Shown piece by piece: positions 50,948 to 60,586 of a stretch of 64,000 nucleotides of DNA; positions within the stretch are counted from its first letter, which is position 1; each line of letters begins with the position of its first letter. The stretch spans positions 1,302,001-1,366,000 of the forward strand of contig CAWETB010000015.1 in NCBI GenBank assembly GCA_963811885.1, read 5' to 3'. Source of the DNA: Gaiellasilicea sp963811885 (lineage in GTDB: Bacteria > Actinomycetota > Thermoleophilia > Gaiellales > Gaiellaceae). The translations under genes were made by a program, and so were the position numbers. Below the pieces are notes generated by a model. The model did no database searches and had not been told where the DNA came from. It worked only from the letters and a program-made list of their open reading frames with translations.

Positions 50948-52685
50948 GCACCGCACCGGCCTCTCGCGCCTCCTCCCCTACGCCGCCGAGCGCAAGGGGC
51001 AGATGGCGCTGATCGCGACCCTCGCCGCGCTCTCTGCAGCCGCGCCCGTCGTGGGCTGGCTCCTCGTCGAGGACGCGACGAACAACGGCATCCGAGCCGG
51101 CGACGAGGAGCGGCTCACGCTGGCCGTGCTCGCGTACGTCGGCGTCCACGCGGCCGCGTGGGTGCTCGGGACGGGGACGTGGCTCGGGCTCGCGAGCGTC
51201 GGTCAGCGGATCGTGCTCGAGCTCCGCCGCGATCTCTTCGCGCACCTCACTTCCCTGTCGCTGCGCTACTTCTCGCAGCAGAAGGCGGGCTGGATCATCT
51301 CGCGGCTGAACAGCGACGTCGACGCGCTCTCCGACGTGCTCAACCAGGGACTGACGACACTCGTCGTCAACACGCTCACGCTCGTGGCGGCGGTGGGCGG
51401 GCTCTTCCTGCTCGACTGGCGGCTCGGGCTCGTCGCCCTCTGCATCCTCCCGCCGGGCATCGTCGTCACCCGCTGGTTCCAGCGCGTCTCCCATGTCGCC
51501 GCGGCGGACGTCCGGACGAGGATCGCGATCGTGACGGCACAGCTGGCGGAGTCGGTCGCCGGCATGGCCGTGATCCAGGCGTTCAACCGCGAGCTCGCGT
51601 TCCAGGCCGAGTTCGACGGCCTGAACGAGGAGAACCGGGTCGCGAACGTGCACGTGCAGAAGATCTACTCGGTCTTCTTCCCGGCGATCGAGCTGCTCGG
51701 GGCGATCGCCACCGGCGCCGTCCTCTTCGCGGGAGCGCAGTTCATCGGCGGCGACTCGATGGAGATCGGGACGCTGATCGCGGCCGTCGGCCTGCTCGCC
51801 CTCGTCTTCCAGCCGCTCCAGGAGCTCTCGGAGCTGTACGGCCAGGTGCAGGCGGCGAGCGCGGCGATGGACAAGATCAGCTCGGTCCTCGACGCGGAGA
51901 TCGACGTCGCCGACAAGCCCGGCGCCCGGCCGCTGGGCAGGATCGACGGCCGGCTCGAGCTCGACGACGTCACGTTCGCGTACGGGAAGGAGCCGGTGCT
52001 GCACGAGATCTCGATCTCGGTCCCGCCCGGCGGCTGCATCGCGCTCGTGGGCGAGTCCGGTGGGGGCAAGTCGACGACCGCGAAGCTGATCGCCCGCTTC
52101 TACGACCCCGACGAGGGCGCCGTGCGCGTCGACGGAACGGATCTTCGCGACATCGAGCTCGTCGGCTACCGGCGCCAGCTCGGCGTCGTCCTCCAGGACC
52201 CGTTCCTGTTCAGCGGCACGATCGCCGACAACATCCGCTTCGCCAAGCCGGACGCCTCGGACGAGGAGGTGCACGCGACGGCGGCGGCGATCGGGGTCGA
52301 CCGTGTCGCCGCGCGGCTCGACCACGGGCTCGACCACGTCGTCCGCGAGGGCGGCGCCGGCCTATCGGCGGGCGAGCGCCAGCTGATCTCGATCGCGCGG
52401 GCGCTGCTCGCCGACCCGCGGATCCTGATCCTCGACGAGGCGACCTCCAACATCGACCGGCCGACCGAGATCGTGATCGAGAAGGCGTTCGACCGGCTCC
52501 TGGCCGGCCGGACGTCGATCATCATCGCGCACCGGCTCGCGACCGTGCGCCGCGCCGACGAGATCCTCGTGCTCGAGCACGGGCGGATCGTCCAGCGCGG
52601 AACGGAACGCGAGCTGATGGGCCAGGACGGTGCCTTCCGGCGCCTGGCCCACCAGCTCGTCGAGGACTCGCTTCCGGCGGCCTAG
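50937..52685 (+). CDS. ABC exporter half-transporter with canonical catalytic site
   Basis: 582 residues: six TM helices, NBD with Walker A GESGGGKST, signature LSAGERQLISIARALL, Walker B ILILDEATSNID with catalytic Glu, and H-loop IIIAHRL. The signature has Ala for Gly, complementary to the partner's degenerate Walker B. TTG 50937 overlaps the partner's stop by 11 bp. Together they form an asymmetric drug/lipid exporter. Its stop overlaps that of the convergent secreted-repeat gene. Confidence 0.92.
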   Translation: MPRKHRTGLSRLLPYAAERKGQMALIATLAALSAAAPVVGWLLVEDATNNGIRAGDEERLTLAVLAYVGVHAAAWVLGTGTWLGLASVGQRIVLELRRDLFAHLTSLSLRYFSQQKAGWIISRLNSDVDALSDVLNQGLTTLVVNTLTLVAAVGGLFLLDWRLGLVALCILPPGIVVTRWFQRVSHVAAADVRTRIAIVTAQLAESVAGMAVIQAFNRELAFQAEFDGLNEENRVANVHVQKIYSVFFPAIELLGAIATGAVLFAGAQFIGGDSMEIGTLIAAVGLLALVFQPLQELSELYGQVQAASAAMDKISSVLDAEIDVADKPGARPLGRIDGRLELDDVTFAYGKEPVLHEISISVPPGGCIALVGESGGGKSTTAKLIARFYDPDEGAVRVDGTDLRDIELVGYRRQLGVVLQDPFLFSGTIADNIRFAKPDASDEEVHATAAAIGVDRVAARLDHGLDHVVREGGAGLSAGERQLISIARALLADPRILILDEATSNIDRPTEIVIEKAFDRLLAGRTSIIIAHRLATVRRADEILVLEHGRIVQRGTERELMGQDGAFRRLAHQLVEDSLPAA

Positions 52686-53448
52686 ACGACCTTCTCGAGG
52701 TACGTCAACTCGGACCCGCGGCACATCATCTTGACCCGGTCGCCGAGGACGAAGTGCTCGGCCACTCTCCCGGCCATGCCCTCGGGCACGGAGCAGGTCA
52801 TCGAGCCTGCTTCACCCTGCACCGTCACCGACGTTCGTGACAGCGCGGCGATGAGACCGTAGATCCGCACCTCCTCACCGGCGGGCTTCTCGGCCGGCTG
52901 CGGGCGCTCGATCCCGGCAAGCATGCCGCCGACGCACACGATCTTGACCTTGTCGCCCAGCTTGAGGCCGGCGAGCTTGGCCTGCTTCTCCTCCGGAACG
53001 CGGCACGCGAGCCGCCGCTCCCCGGACTGGACGACGATCGACGCGGGGCCGAGCTCGACGATCGGGCCTGCTCCCTCCTGCTTCTCGACCACAGGCTTCT
53101 CGGCCGGCTTCTCGGCCGGCTTCTCGGCGGGCTCTCGGGCCGCTTGGCCCGCTCGCCGAGGTGCTCGAGCCGGACGAGCTGCGCCCGGCGGCCGCGGAAG
53201 CGGACGCAGAGCATCCGGACCCGCTCGCCCACCTTGAACGCCTCCGCCTTCTCGCCCAGCCGCTCCGGTACCGCGCACGTCAGCATCGCGTCGCCGACGG
53301 CGTTCTCGACCGAGACCGCACGGGCGGAGACCTTCACGATCGGACCGCTGATCTTCAGCACCCGCCCCTTGCCGCCGCCGCCGTCGTTGGCCTGCGCCGG
53401 CGCCGCCGCAACGAGCGCCACTGCGCACGTCAACAGAATCTTCCGCAT
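52682..53448 (-). CDS. Secreted protein with three repeats of a small Cys-pair domain, one frameshift
   Basis: About 255 residues. The signal peptide (MRKILLTCAVALVAAAPAQA) is followed by three homologous beta-domains of about 50-60 residues: SVENAVGDAMLTCAVPE...GERVRMLC, VVQSGERRLACRVPE...GDKVKIVC and TVQGEAGSMTCSVPE...GDRVKMMC. Each holds two Cys, probably disulfide-bonded. Domains 1 and 2 are joined by an EKPAEKPAEKP linker (tandem 12-bp repeat at 53096-53132), and the frame breaks beside it near 53135. The domain resembles small OB-like or SH3-like modules and is unknown to me. The 162-bp upstream region (53449-53610) holds the palindrome ACACGTGACGTGT (53469-53481). Confidence 0.7.
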
Positions 53449-53468
53449 GTCTGCTTCCTTCCTTGACA

Positions 53469-53481
53469 ACACGTGACGTGT
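53469..53481 (-). promoter_or_regulatory. Palindrome ACACGTGACGTGT upstream of the triple-repeat gene
   Basis: Inverted repeat of 6-bp arms with a one-base centre, 21 nt before the ATG at 53448. The Shine-Dalgarno-like AAGGAAGG lies between. A possible operator. Confidence 0.4.
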
Positions 53482-53610
53482 AGTCATCGCCGTCACGGGC
53501 CGCTGCTGGCGATCCCCCGCGCGAGTGAAGGGCTGAAATGCGGGTTTGAAAGCGGGCGGCCGCTCGAGACGTGAAGCCGGCAGCCGCCGCTGCTCTCGAG
53601 AGCTAGAGGC

Positions 53611-53934
53611 TCAGTCGCCCCAGTCGAAGTCGCGGGACTTCGACCAGAGGCCGGTGTCCTCGGCCGTCTCGCCGTTCGGCGTGACGTGCTCGACCGACTC
53701 CTCGCCGGGCCACGTGAGCGGGATCGAGTCGAGCGAGACGGCCGGCTCGTCGCCGTCCATCGTCTCCTCGAGGCGGGCCTGCTCCTCGGTCTTGAACAGC
53801 GGGTGGTTGTTGAAGGGATCGTCGATGCGATAGCCCTCGAGGGGCATCGCGGGCTCGAGCTCGGCGTTGCGGCGCTTCAGCTCGAGGTGATCCTGGATCA
53901 CACGGGCGAACAACGAAGGTGTCTCAACCGGCAT
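53611..53934 (-). CDS. Hypothetical acidic protein
   Basis: 107 residues: MPVETPSLFARVIQDHLELK at the N-terminus and low-complexity acidic regions ending WSKSRDFDWGD. Its N-terminal helix (FARVIQDHLELKRRNAELE) and the tail SRDFDWGD are the only notable features. No family recognised. The gene stands alone between a secreted protein and a diguanylate cyclase. The 92 bp upstream (53935-54026) shows nothing identifiable. Confidence 0.65.
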   Translation of the reverse strand: MPVETPSLFARVIQDHLELKRRNAELEPAMPLEGYRIDDPFNNHPLFKTEEQARLEETMDGDEPAVSLDSIPLTWPGEESVEHVTPNGETAEDTGLWSKSRDFDWGD

Positions 53935-54026
53935 AGGGGATCTCCATCGTGGGGGTCAGGAACGGTCGTACAAACGTGGCAGTCTAGCGCAGGACCCGGA
54001 AAAACCACCTGCTCTCGCCGCTATTG

Positions 54027-55802
54027 CTACAAACGAGTTACCGGATCCGTCCCGGCGTAAACACGATCCTTGCCGGCGCGCTTCGCCCGGTAGAGCGCCT
54101 CGTCCGCCGCCTCGACGAGCTGCTGCACCGTGGTGGTGGCGTTCGACGTCGCGACACCGAAGCTGGCGGTGACGTGCAGCGGCATGCCGTCGACGGAGAG
54201 GATCTCCCGCTCGGCGAGCGCGAACCGGATTCGCTCGGCGACCTGCGCGGCTCCCTCGAGGTCCGTGCCCGGGAGGATGATCGCGAACTCCTCACCGCCC
54301 CACCGTGCCGCGGTGTCGATCTCGCGGACGTTCTCGAGCAGGGTCTCGGCGAGGTCGCGGAGCACGACGTCGCCGGTCGGGTGGCCGAAGCGGTCGTTCA
54401 CGGTCTTGAAGTCGTCCACGTCAGCGAGGATCAGCCCGACCGGTCCGCCGAGCCTCTCGGTGCGCGCGAGCTCGCTCGCGAGCGCCTCGTCGGCCTGGCG
54501 CCGGTTCGCAAGGCCGGTGAGCCCGTCGACCAGGGCCTGGCGCTCGACCATGCGGTGCAGGCGTGCGTTCTCGAGCGCGACGACCGCCTGGCCGGCCAGC
54601 GACGCAGCCGTCATCCGCTCCTCTTCGTCGAATGCGTCGCCGACGAGCACGAGCCGACCGAAGCTGCGGCGGCCGCTCGTCAGCTCGAAGTCGAGCCGCT
54701 CGCCGCCGGAGCCGACGTTGCCCGTCTCGACGTACGAGCCGTCCTCGGCGATGACAACGCCGCCGTCTGCCTGCGTCGCCTCGACCGCGGACTCGACGAT
54801 GACGCGCCGAAGCTGCTCGGGGTCGAGCGCAGAGGCCAGCGCGTCGCCGAAGCGGGCGTTTGCCTCGCGCAGCCGCCGGCGCTCGTCCTCCAGGTCCTCC
54901 AGCCGGCCCTCGAGCTGGCTCGCCATCTGGTTGAACGCACGCCCGAGCTGCGCGAACTCGTCGCGCCCGCGAACGGTCACCCGCTCCTCCAGCCGTCCGG
55001 CCGCAATCGAATGCGCCGCGTCGGCCAGGCGCCCGAGCGCGCCGACGATCGAGCGTCCTGCGAGGTAGGCGACGCAGGCGATCAGGAGCAGAGAGCCGAT
55101 CAGCCCGACGAGCAGGCGGCCGAGCACGTTCTGCTTCTCCGACGCGATCACCGAGCTGGGCGTGACAGCGGCCAGCATCAGCGTGCTCTCCGGCACGAGC
55201 CGCGATCCGATCGCCCGGAAGTGGTGCTCGCCGATCGACGTGTTCTCGACCCTCCCCGGCGTCAGCTGCGTCGTGCCGGTCACTCCGGACTCCGAGGCGG
55301 CGCCGACGTGTCGCTTCTCGTCGACGAAGGCGAGCCCATCCGGCTGGGTGAGCCCGGAACGGGCGTACAGCCGCTGGGCGAGCTGCGGCGTCAGCGGGAC
55401 CGAGGCGATGATCATGGCCGACCGGTTGCCCGGGCCGACGAGAGCCACAGTCGTCTCGGCCGCGCTCGCCGGCACCCGCCCCACGGCGAAGCCGTCGGGG
55501 GTCTCGACGCGCAGCGGCGGTGACTTCGGCAGCAATCGCCTGAGCGCCACCCGATCGCGCCTGGCGAGCGCAGCCTGGAACTCCGGGTCGCGCCCGAGCC
55601 GCTCCGCGGCAGCAGCCGCGCTCTGCCGCTCGTCCTCGAAGGCCGCCAGGCCCGCGTTCAGGCCGGCTTCGAGACGGCCGTCTACGCTGCTTGTGACACT
55701 GCGCTCAGCGACGGCACTGAATCCCCAGAATGCAGCAGCGAGAGGCACGACGGACAGCGCCAGGAAGGTCCCGACCAGCTTGATCTTGAAGCTCCCCAGC
55801 AT
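54027..55802 (-). CDS. Membrane diguanylate cyclase (sensor-HAMP-GAF-GGDEF)
   Basis: 591 residues. TM1 (about 8-28), extracytoplasmic sensor (30-235), TM2 (237-257), HAMP (about 260-312: LGRLADAAHSIAAGRLEERV ... ELGRAFNQMA), GAF-like domain (about 335-425) and GGDEF (about 430-591). The active-site motif is GGEEF, and a regulatory I-site RxxD (REID) lies five residues before it. It makes cyclic di-GMP from two GTP in response to an extracellular or cytosolic signal. No EAL gene is nearby. Confidence 0.93.
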   Translation of the reverse strand: MLGSFKIKLVGTFLALSVVPLAAAFWGFSAVAERSVTSSVDGRLEAGLNAGLAAFEDERQSAAAAAERLGRDPEFQAALARRDRVALRRLLPKSPPLRVETPDGFAVGRVPASAAETTVALVGPGNRSAMIIASVPLTPQLAQRLYARSGLTQPDGLAFVDEKRHVGAASESGVTGTTQLTPGRVENTSIGEHHFRAIGSRLVPESTLMLAAVTPSSVIASEKQNVLGRLLVGLIGSLLLIACVAYLAGRSIVGALGRLADAAHSIAAGRLEERVTVRGRDEFAQLGRAFNQMASQLEGRLEDLEDERRRLREANARFGDALASALDPEQLRRVIVESAVEATQADGGVVIAEDGSYVETGNVGSGGERLDFELTSGRRSFGRLVLVGDAFDEEERMTAASLAGQAVVALENARLHRMVERQALVDGLTGLANRRQADEALASELARTERLGGPVGLILADVDDFKTVNDRFGHPTGDVVLRDLAETLLENVREIDTAARWGGEEFAIILPGTDLEGAAQVAERIRFALAEREILSVDGMPLHVTASFGVATSNATTTVQQLVEAADEALYRAKRAGKDRVYAGTDPVTRL

Positions 55803-55874
55803 ATTCGCCCTTCAGTTCCCCGACTCGCTGCCGATAAGTCCCCTGTAGGTGTTTCGGCAGGGAGGGGGAGTTTC

Positions 55875-56570
55875 ATGAGACTGATGTTTGCGCGCGCGCT
55901 CACGGTAGCGCTCGCGGTACTCGGAGGGGCCGCCGCAATGGCGTTTCCGAAGCTCGTCATCGACGAGGCGGTGCCGGAGGCCAGCCCTCCCGTCATCGCC
56001 GATCGCGCCCCGAGCGCCGTGACGGTGATCCGCATTGCACCGGCCGAAGCAGTGTCGCGCGCTCGCCCCCCGGCGCCGCGCCGGACCGTGCCGAAGCCCC
56101 GTCCTACCGCCTCCACACCTACCTCCAGCTCGGTGATCGTCTCGGCGCCCCTGCCCGTGCCGACGGCACCCTCCCGGCCGACTGCCCCGGCCACCTCGCC
56201 GCTGCCGATGAAGCCTCGCCCTGCCCCGCAGACGCCGACACCTACGCCCCCACGCCGGCCCTCGCCGACCCCGACGCCCACCCCCACGCCGGCGCCGACC
56301 CCCGCTCCCACGCCTGCCCAGCCCGAGGTGCCGGTTGCCGCCGATCCTGGACGCACGCTCGCCACGGTCGTCGAGCAGCCGGTCGTCCAGCCGCCGGTCG
56401 TCCAACCGCCGGTCGTCGAGCCGCCGACGGAGAGGAAGGAGCGGCCGAAACGCGACAAGTCGCGCCCGTCCGCCTCGTCCGACGACTCGGGGCCGATCGT
56501 CCCTGCCGGCTTCTCGGGTGCCCTGCCCGACGAGGACGCCGGTAGCTCGGACGACGATCCGAGCTCGTAG
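55875..56570 (+). CDS. Secreted proline-rich protein
   Basis: 231 residues. The signal peptide ends around AMA (residue 22), followed by a long Pro/Thr/Ala/Val low-complexity region (PTPTPTPTPAPTPAPTP; VVQPPVVQPPVVEPP) and an acidic tail (DEDAGSSDDDPSS). It resembles cell-wall-spanning linker or TonB-like stalk regions. No folded domain is evident. Divergent from the diguanylate cyclase, with a good Shine-Dalgarno (GGGAGGGGGAG). The repeats are also tandem at DNA level. Confidence 0.7.
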   Translation: MRLMFARALTVALAVLGGAAAMAFPKLVIDEAVPEASPPVIADRAPSAVTVIRIAPAEAVSRARPPAPRRTVPKPRPTASTPTSSSVIVSAPLPVPTAPSRPTAPATSPLPMKPRPAPQTPTPTPPRRPSPTPTPTPTPAPTPAPTPAQPEVPVAADPGRTLATVVEQPVVQPPVVQPPVVEPPTERKERPKRDKSRPSASSDDSGPIVPAGFSGALPDEDAGSSDDDPSS

Positions 56571-56589
56571 CGGACGGCCGCCCGGCCGC

Positions 56590-56775
56590 ATGTGCGAACA
56601 TGCCGCCGTGCCCCGCATCCGCCCCACCAGCCCGGTCGGTCTCGCCTACGGCGCTTTCTACCTCTGGCGCCGGCTACCGCCCGCGCAGCGCCGCCAGATG
56701 ATGCTCGCGGCCCGCACGCACGGGCCGAAGATCGCGGCGGCCATCCTGGCGGCCCGCCGCAAGCCAAAGCTCTAG
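56590..56775 (+). CDS. Small basic protein
   Basis: 61 residues if ATG 56590 is used, 55 from GTG 56608. VPRIRPTSPVGLAYGAFYLW is followed by a basic helix RRLPPAQRRQMMLAARTHGPKIAAAILAARRKPKL. It may bind membranes or nucleic acid; no family recognised. Its stop is 4 bp from the convergent sucA stop. Confidence 0.55.
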   Translation: MCEHAAVPRIRPTSPVGLAYGAFYLWRRLPPAQRRQMMLAARTHGPKIAAAILAARRKPKL

Positions 56776-56778
56776 CGG

Positions 56779-59632
56779 CTACCCGGCGCGGCCCAGCGCC
56801 TCGCGGACGATGCGGTCCTGCTCGACCCTGTGCGCGGTCGGGTACCCCTCGCTCGGGCTGGCGCGCCACGGCCGGCCGACATAGGCGACCGGGACACCGT
56901 CCGGCGCGGCAGCTTCGAGCCGGTGCCGGATCGTCCGCCAGGCACCCATGTTCTGCGGCTCCTCCTGCGCCCAGACGAGCTCGCGGAGCTGCGGGTACGC
57001 GGAGGTCAGCGCCGCCGCCGGCTCGACCGGGAACGGATAGAGCTGCTCGATCCGGGCGACGGCGACCGCGGACGCATTCGCGCGCTCCTCGTGACCCTGG
57101 ATGTCGTAGTAGAGCTTGCCGGAAGTGAGCACGAGCCTCGTCACGGTGTTCCGGTCGGCGCCGGGATCGTCCAGCACGGGCTCGAATCGGCCCTCGGAGA
57201 GATCGGCAAGCGTCGACGCCGCCTGCTTCAGCCGCAGCAGCCCCTTGGGCGTCATCACGACCAGCGGCCGCGCCGTCGCGTCGAGCGCCTGGCGGCGGAG
57301 GAGATGGAAGTACTGAGCCGCCGTGGTGACGTTCGCGACGCGGACGTTCTCCTGCGCGGCGAGCTGCAGGAACCGCTCCAGCTTCGCGCTCGAGTGCTCA
57401 GGCCCGTTGCCCTCGTAGCCGTGCGGCAGCAGCAGCGTCAGCCGTGAGGTCTGTTCCCACTTCGAGAGTCCGGCGACGAGGAACTGGTCGATCACGATCT
57501 GCGCGCCGTTGACGAAGTCGCCGTACTGCGCCTCCCAGAGCACGAGCGCGTCCGGCGCCGCCACGGCGTAGCCGTACTCGAAGCCGAGGCAGGCGTACTC
57601 CGACAGGGGCGAGTTGTAGATCTCGAACGAGGCGCCCGCGTCGGGAAGGGCCTGGATCGGCGCGTGCGTCTCGCCCGTGCGCTGGTCGTGCAGGACGGCG
57701 TGGCGGTGCGAGAACGTGCCGCGCTCGGTGTCCTGGCCCGAGATGCGGATCGGGATCCCCTCGACCAGCAGGCTCGCGAAGGCGAGCGCCTCGGCCTGGC
57801 CCCAGTCGATCCCGCCCTCGTGCATCCGCTCGCGGCGGCGGTCGAGCTGCTTCAGCAGCTTCTCGTTGCCTTCGAAGCCCTCCGGCACCTGGAGCAGCTG
57901 GTCGTTCAGCGCGTGGAGCCGCTCGGCCGGCACGGCCGTGACCACGGCGCCGCCGGTGTCGGCCGGGATCCGGCCCTCCTTCGTCGGGCGCGGTTCCGCG
58001 AACGACGCCTGCAGCTTGTCGTGAGCTGCGCGAAGCTCCCGTTGCGTCTCCTCGAAGAGCGCCCGCGCCTCGTCCTCGGAGAGCACACCGTCGCCGACGA
58101 GCTGGGCGGCGTAGAGCTGGCCGACGGTCTGCTGCTGCGCAATCTGCGCGACCATCAACGGCTGCGTGTACGCGGCCTCGTCCTGCTCGTTGTGGCCGAA
58201 GCGGCGGTAGCCGACGAGGTCGACGACGATGTCGTGGCCGAACTCCTGCCGGTAGGCGAGCGCGAGCCGCACCGACGCGATCGCGGCCTCCGGATCGTTG
58301 GCGTTCACGTGGATGATCGGGATGTCGAACCCCTTGGCGAGGTCGCTCGAGTAGCGCGTGGAGCGGCCCTCGTTCGGGTTGGTCGTGAAGCCGACCTGGT
58401 TGTTCGAGATCAGGTGGAGCGTGCCGCCGGTGGTGTAACCGTCGAGGCTGGAGAGATTGAGCGTCTCGGCGACGACGCCCTGGCCCGCGAACGACGCGTC
58501 GCCGTGGATCAGGATCGGCAGCGCGACGGAGGGATCGTGGATGCCGGCGCCGCTCGAACGGTCGGTCTGCTCGGCGCGCGTCCAGCCCTCGACGACCGGA
58601 TCGACCGCCTCGAGGTGGCTCGGGTTCGGGGCGAGCGTGATCGTGACCTCGCCGGACTCGGTCTTGCGGGTCCCGGTCGCGGAGAGGTGGTACTTGACGT
58701 CACCCGTTCCGCCCTCGTCGTTGACGACGACCGCGTCGATCGTCCGCTCGCCTTCGAACTCGCGCAGGATCGACTCGTAGGAACGGCCGACCGTGTGCAC
58801 GAGCACGTTCAGGCGGCCGCGGTGCGCCATCCCGATCACGACCTCGTGGGCTCCGGCGTCCGCCGCCAGCTCGATCGACTCGTCGAGCATCGGCATCATC
58901 GCGTCGAGGCCCTCGAGCGAGAACTGCTTCTGGCCGAGGAACGCGCGGCGCAGGTACTGCTCGAACCCCTCGGCCCGGGCGAGCGAGCGGAGCAGGCGGA
59001 CACGCTCCTCGGGCGCGAGCGGCTGGCGATAGCGGCTCGACTCGATCGCCTGGCGAAGCCAGACACGCTCGGCGTGGTCGGAGAGGTGCTCGATCTCATA
59101 GGCCATCGTCCCGCTGTAGACGGCGCGGAGGTTCGGCAGCGCTTCCTTCAGCGTCTCGCCCGGGACATGGACGCGGAGGAGCGTGGCGGGGATGCGCTCC
59201 TGCAGCTCCGGCGTCAGCGGCGGGATCAGGCGCGTCTCGTCGAGCGCCGGATCGCCGAGCGGCTCGGAGCCGAGCGGGTCGAGGCGGGCCGCGAGGTGGC
59301 CGTGCATGCGGTGCGCCTTGACGAGCGCCATCGCCGCGGCGACGGCGCCGAGCAGCGTCTCGTCGACCTCCGCTGCGGGCGGCTCCGGCGCTGCGGGTAC
59401 GGGCGCCGGAGCGGACGGAGCGACGACCTCGCGGATGGCCGTTGGCGCCGTTGTCCCGCTCGAGCGTCTCCAGCAGGCGCAGCAGTCCCGGATGCGACGC
59501 GACGAGCTCGCTGTCGCCGCTCTCGAACAGCTCGCGCCACTCGGGCGGCACCGCATCCGGGTTCTCGAGGTAGTCCTCGAGCAGCAGGCGCGCGTAGCCG
59601 GCGTTCAGCCCGTCGACGTCGTGCCCGCTCAC
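56779..59632 (-). CDS. sucA: 2-oxoglutarate dehydrogenase E1 component, one frameshift
   Basis: About 951 residues. N-terminal E1o region (GLNAGYARLLLEDYLENPDAVPPEW), then after an indel near 59440 the main body: KAHRMHGHLAARLDPLG, GMAHRGRLNVLVHTVG, HGDASFAGQGVVAE, GYRRFGHNEQDEAAYTQP and the C-terminal transketolase-like domain with LPHGYEGNGPEHSSAKLERFL. Thiamine diphosphate enzyme of the TCA cycle. Unlike mycobacterial KGD it has no E2 (acyltransferase) domain fused at the N-terminus. The length (2854 nt, one more than a multiple of three) agrees with a one-base error. Translationally close to two upstream small membrane protein genes. Confidence 0.93.
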
Positions 59633-59634
59633 CG

Positions 59635-59904
59635 CTAGTAGAGGGGATTCTCGGTGATGACCGCGATCGACATTCCGACCGTCCAGCAGATCACGCCCGC
59701 GATGACGGCGTAGAAGGCGATCCGCTGGTTGCGGGCCGACATCCGGGCCGCGATCAGCGCAACCAGGACCGCGGCCGGCACGATCCGGGCCGGACGCCAG
59801 ACCAGCCCGATCGCGCTCGCGAAGATCGAGATCGTCGCGAGAAAGCCCGCGACGGTGTCAGCGGTCGACCAGCGATGTGCGTCGGCGCCCTCGTACGAGC
59901 TCAC
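59635..59904 (-). CDS. Small membrane protein upstream of sucA
   Basis: 89 residues. Three TM helices (about 15-35, 40-55, 62-82) and a short polar N-terminus (VSSYEGADAHRWSTADTVAG). Unknown family. GTG 59904 lies 6 nt after a -10 box TAGGCT (minus strand 59916-59911), and the stop is 2 bp before the sucA start, so co-transcription is likely. Confidence 0.7.
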   Translation of the reverse strand: MSSYEGADAHRWSTADTVAGFLATISIFASAIGLVWRPARIVPAAVLVALIAARMSARNQRIAFYAVIAGVICWTVGMSIAVITENPLY

Positions 59905-59910
59905 GGTGCC

Positions 59911-59916
59911 AGCCTA
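59911..59916 (-). promoter_or_regulatory. -10 box TAGGCT before the small membrane protein and sucA
   Basis: Minus-strand TAGGCT ends 6 nt before GTG 59904; leaderless initiation predicted. It lies across the 3' end of the preceding small gene. Confidence 0.45.
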
Positions 59917-60168
59917 CCGCGAGCGTAGGCGACACGGCCCGGCCTGCCGACGCGTCCGCCGCCGCGCGGGATTGGGACGGCCGCGGCGACTGCGCTCGAG
60001 CCGTTGCCGACGCCAGCCGCAGTCGGGATCGCGTGGAAGCGGCGACACGAGCCTCCCCGCTCCCTCGAGCGGCTCCGGCTCAGCCCGGACGGCCCACCAG
60101 ACGACCCAGCAGAGATACACGACCGGGATCTTCAGGATCACGAGCATGAACACGAGCTCCCAGATCAC
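59914..60168 (-). CDS. Small membrane protein with basic tail
   Basis: 84 residues. TM helix VIWELVFMLVILKIPVVYLCWVVWWAV followed by an Arg-rich cytosolic tail (RRQRLERSRRGRPNPARRRTRR). No family recognised. GTG 60168 lies 6 nt after -10 box TACACT, so it is leaderless. Its last bases hold the promoter of the next gene. Confidence 0.65.
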   Translation of the reverse strand: MIWELVFMLVILKIPVVYLCWVVWWAVRAEPEPLEGAGRLVSPLPRDPDCGWRRQRLERSRRGRPNPARRRTRRQAGPCRLRSR

Positions 60169-60174
60169 ACTGAG

Positions 60175-60180
60175 AGTGTA
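60175..60180 (-). promoter_or_regulatory. -10 box TACACT before a small membrane protein gene
   Basis: Minus-strand TACACT ends 6 nt before GTG 60168; leaderless initiation predicted. Confidence 0.5.
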
Positions 60181-60228
60181 ACGAGAGGTGGACCCGGAAA
60201 CCGGCGCCCACCTCTCGATCGCAAACGG

Positions 60229-60573
60229 CTACGGACTGCCCGCGTCGACGAAGACCGCGCCGCCCGTCTCCTTGCCCGTTGCCCCCTTCTCGCAGCGTGC
60301 CACTCGCGCCCGCGGCTCGAGCAGGACGCTCCGCTGCGCGGCCTGAGCCGGCGTCAACGGCGGCACCCTGCCGCCGAGCGCCGATCGCTTCACCTTGACC
60401 AGCTTCCCGTTGCACTTCAACGCCTCACCGTCCGGTCCCGCGACGTAGACCTCGTCGGCGCCGGGATCGGGTGCGTGCGTGGGCTCGTCCTGGCCGCGCG
60501 AGGCGGCAAGTCCGACTCCAAGCACGGCCGCCACGAGCGCCGCGAACCCGAGCAGCAGCAGTCGACGTCTCAT
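60229..60573 (-). CDS. Secreted or membrane-anchored hypothetical protein
   Basis: 114 residues. N-terminal signal/anchor helix (RRRLLLLGFAALVAAVLGVGLAA), Pro/Asp linker, then a short domain with two Cys (EALKCNGKLVKVKRSALGG ... RVARCEKGATGKETG). Unknown function. It follows the secreted gene at 60587 by 13 bp and is probably in the same operon. Confidence 0.65.
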   Translation of the reverse strand: MRRRLLLLGFAALVAAVLGVGLAASRGQDEPTHAPDPGADEVYVAGPDGEALKCNGKLVKVKRSALGGRVPPLTPAQAAQRSVLLEPRARVARCEKGATGKETGGAVFVDAGSP

Positions 60574-60586
60574 TCCGTCACCCCCT

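Noticed and set aside
53096..53132. Tandem 12-bp repeat as a possible recombination or regulatory array
   Set aside because: It is the coding repeat for the EKPA linker of a secreted protein.
56100..56420. CRISPR-like or mobile repeat in the proline-rich gene
   Set aside because: The repeats are codon repeats for Pro-Thr and Val-Val-Gln-Pro-Pro, in frame, without spacer-repeat structure.
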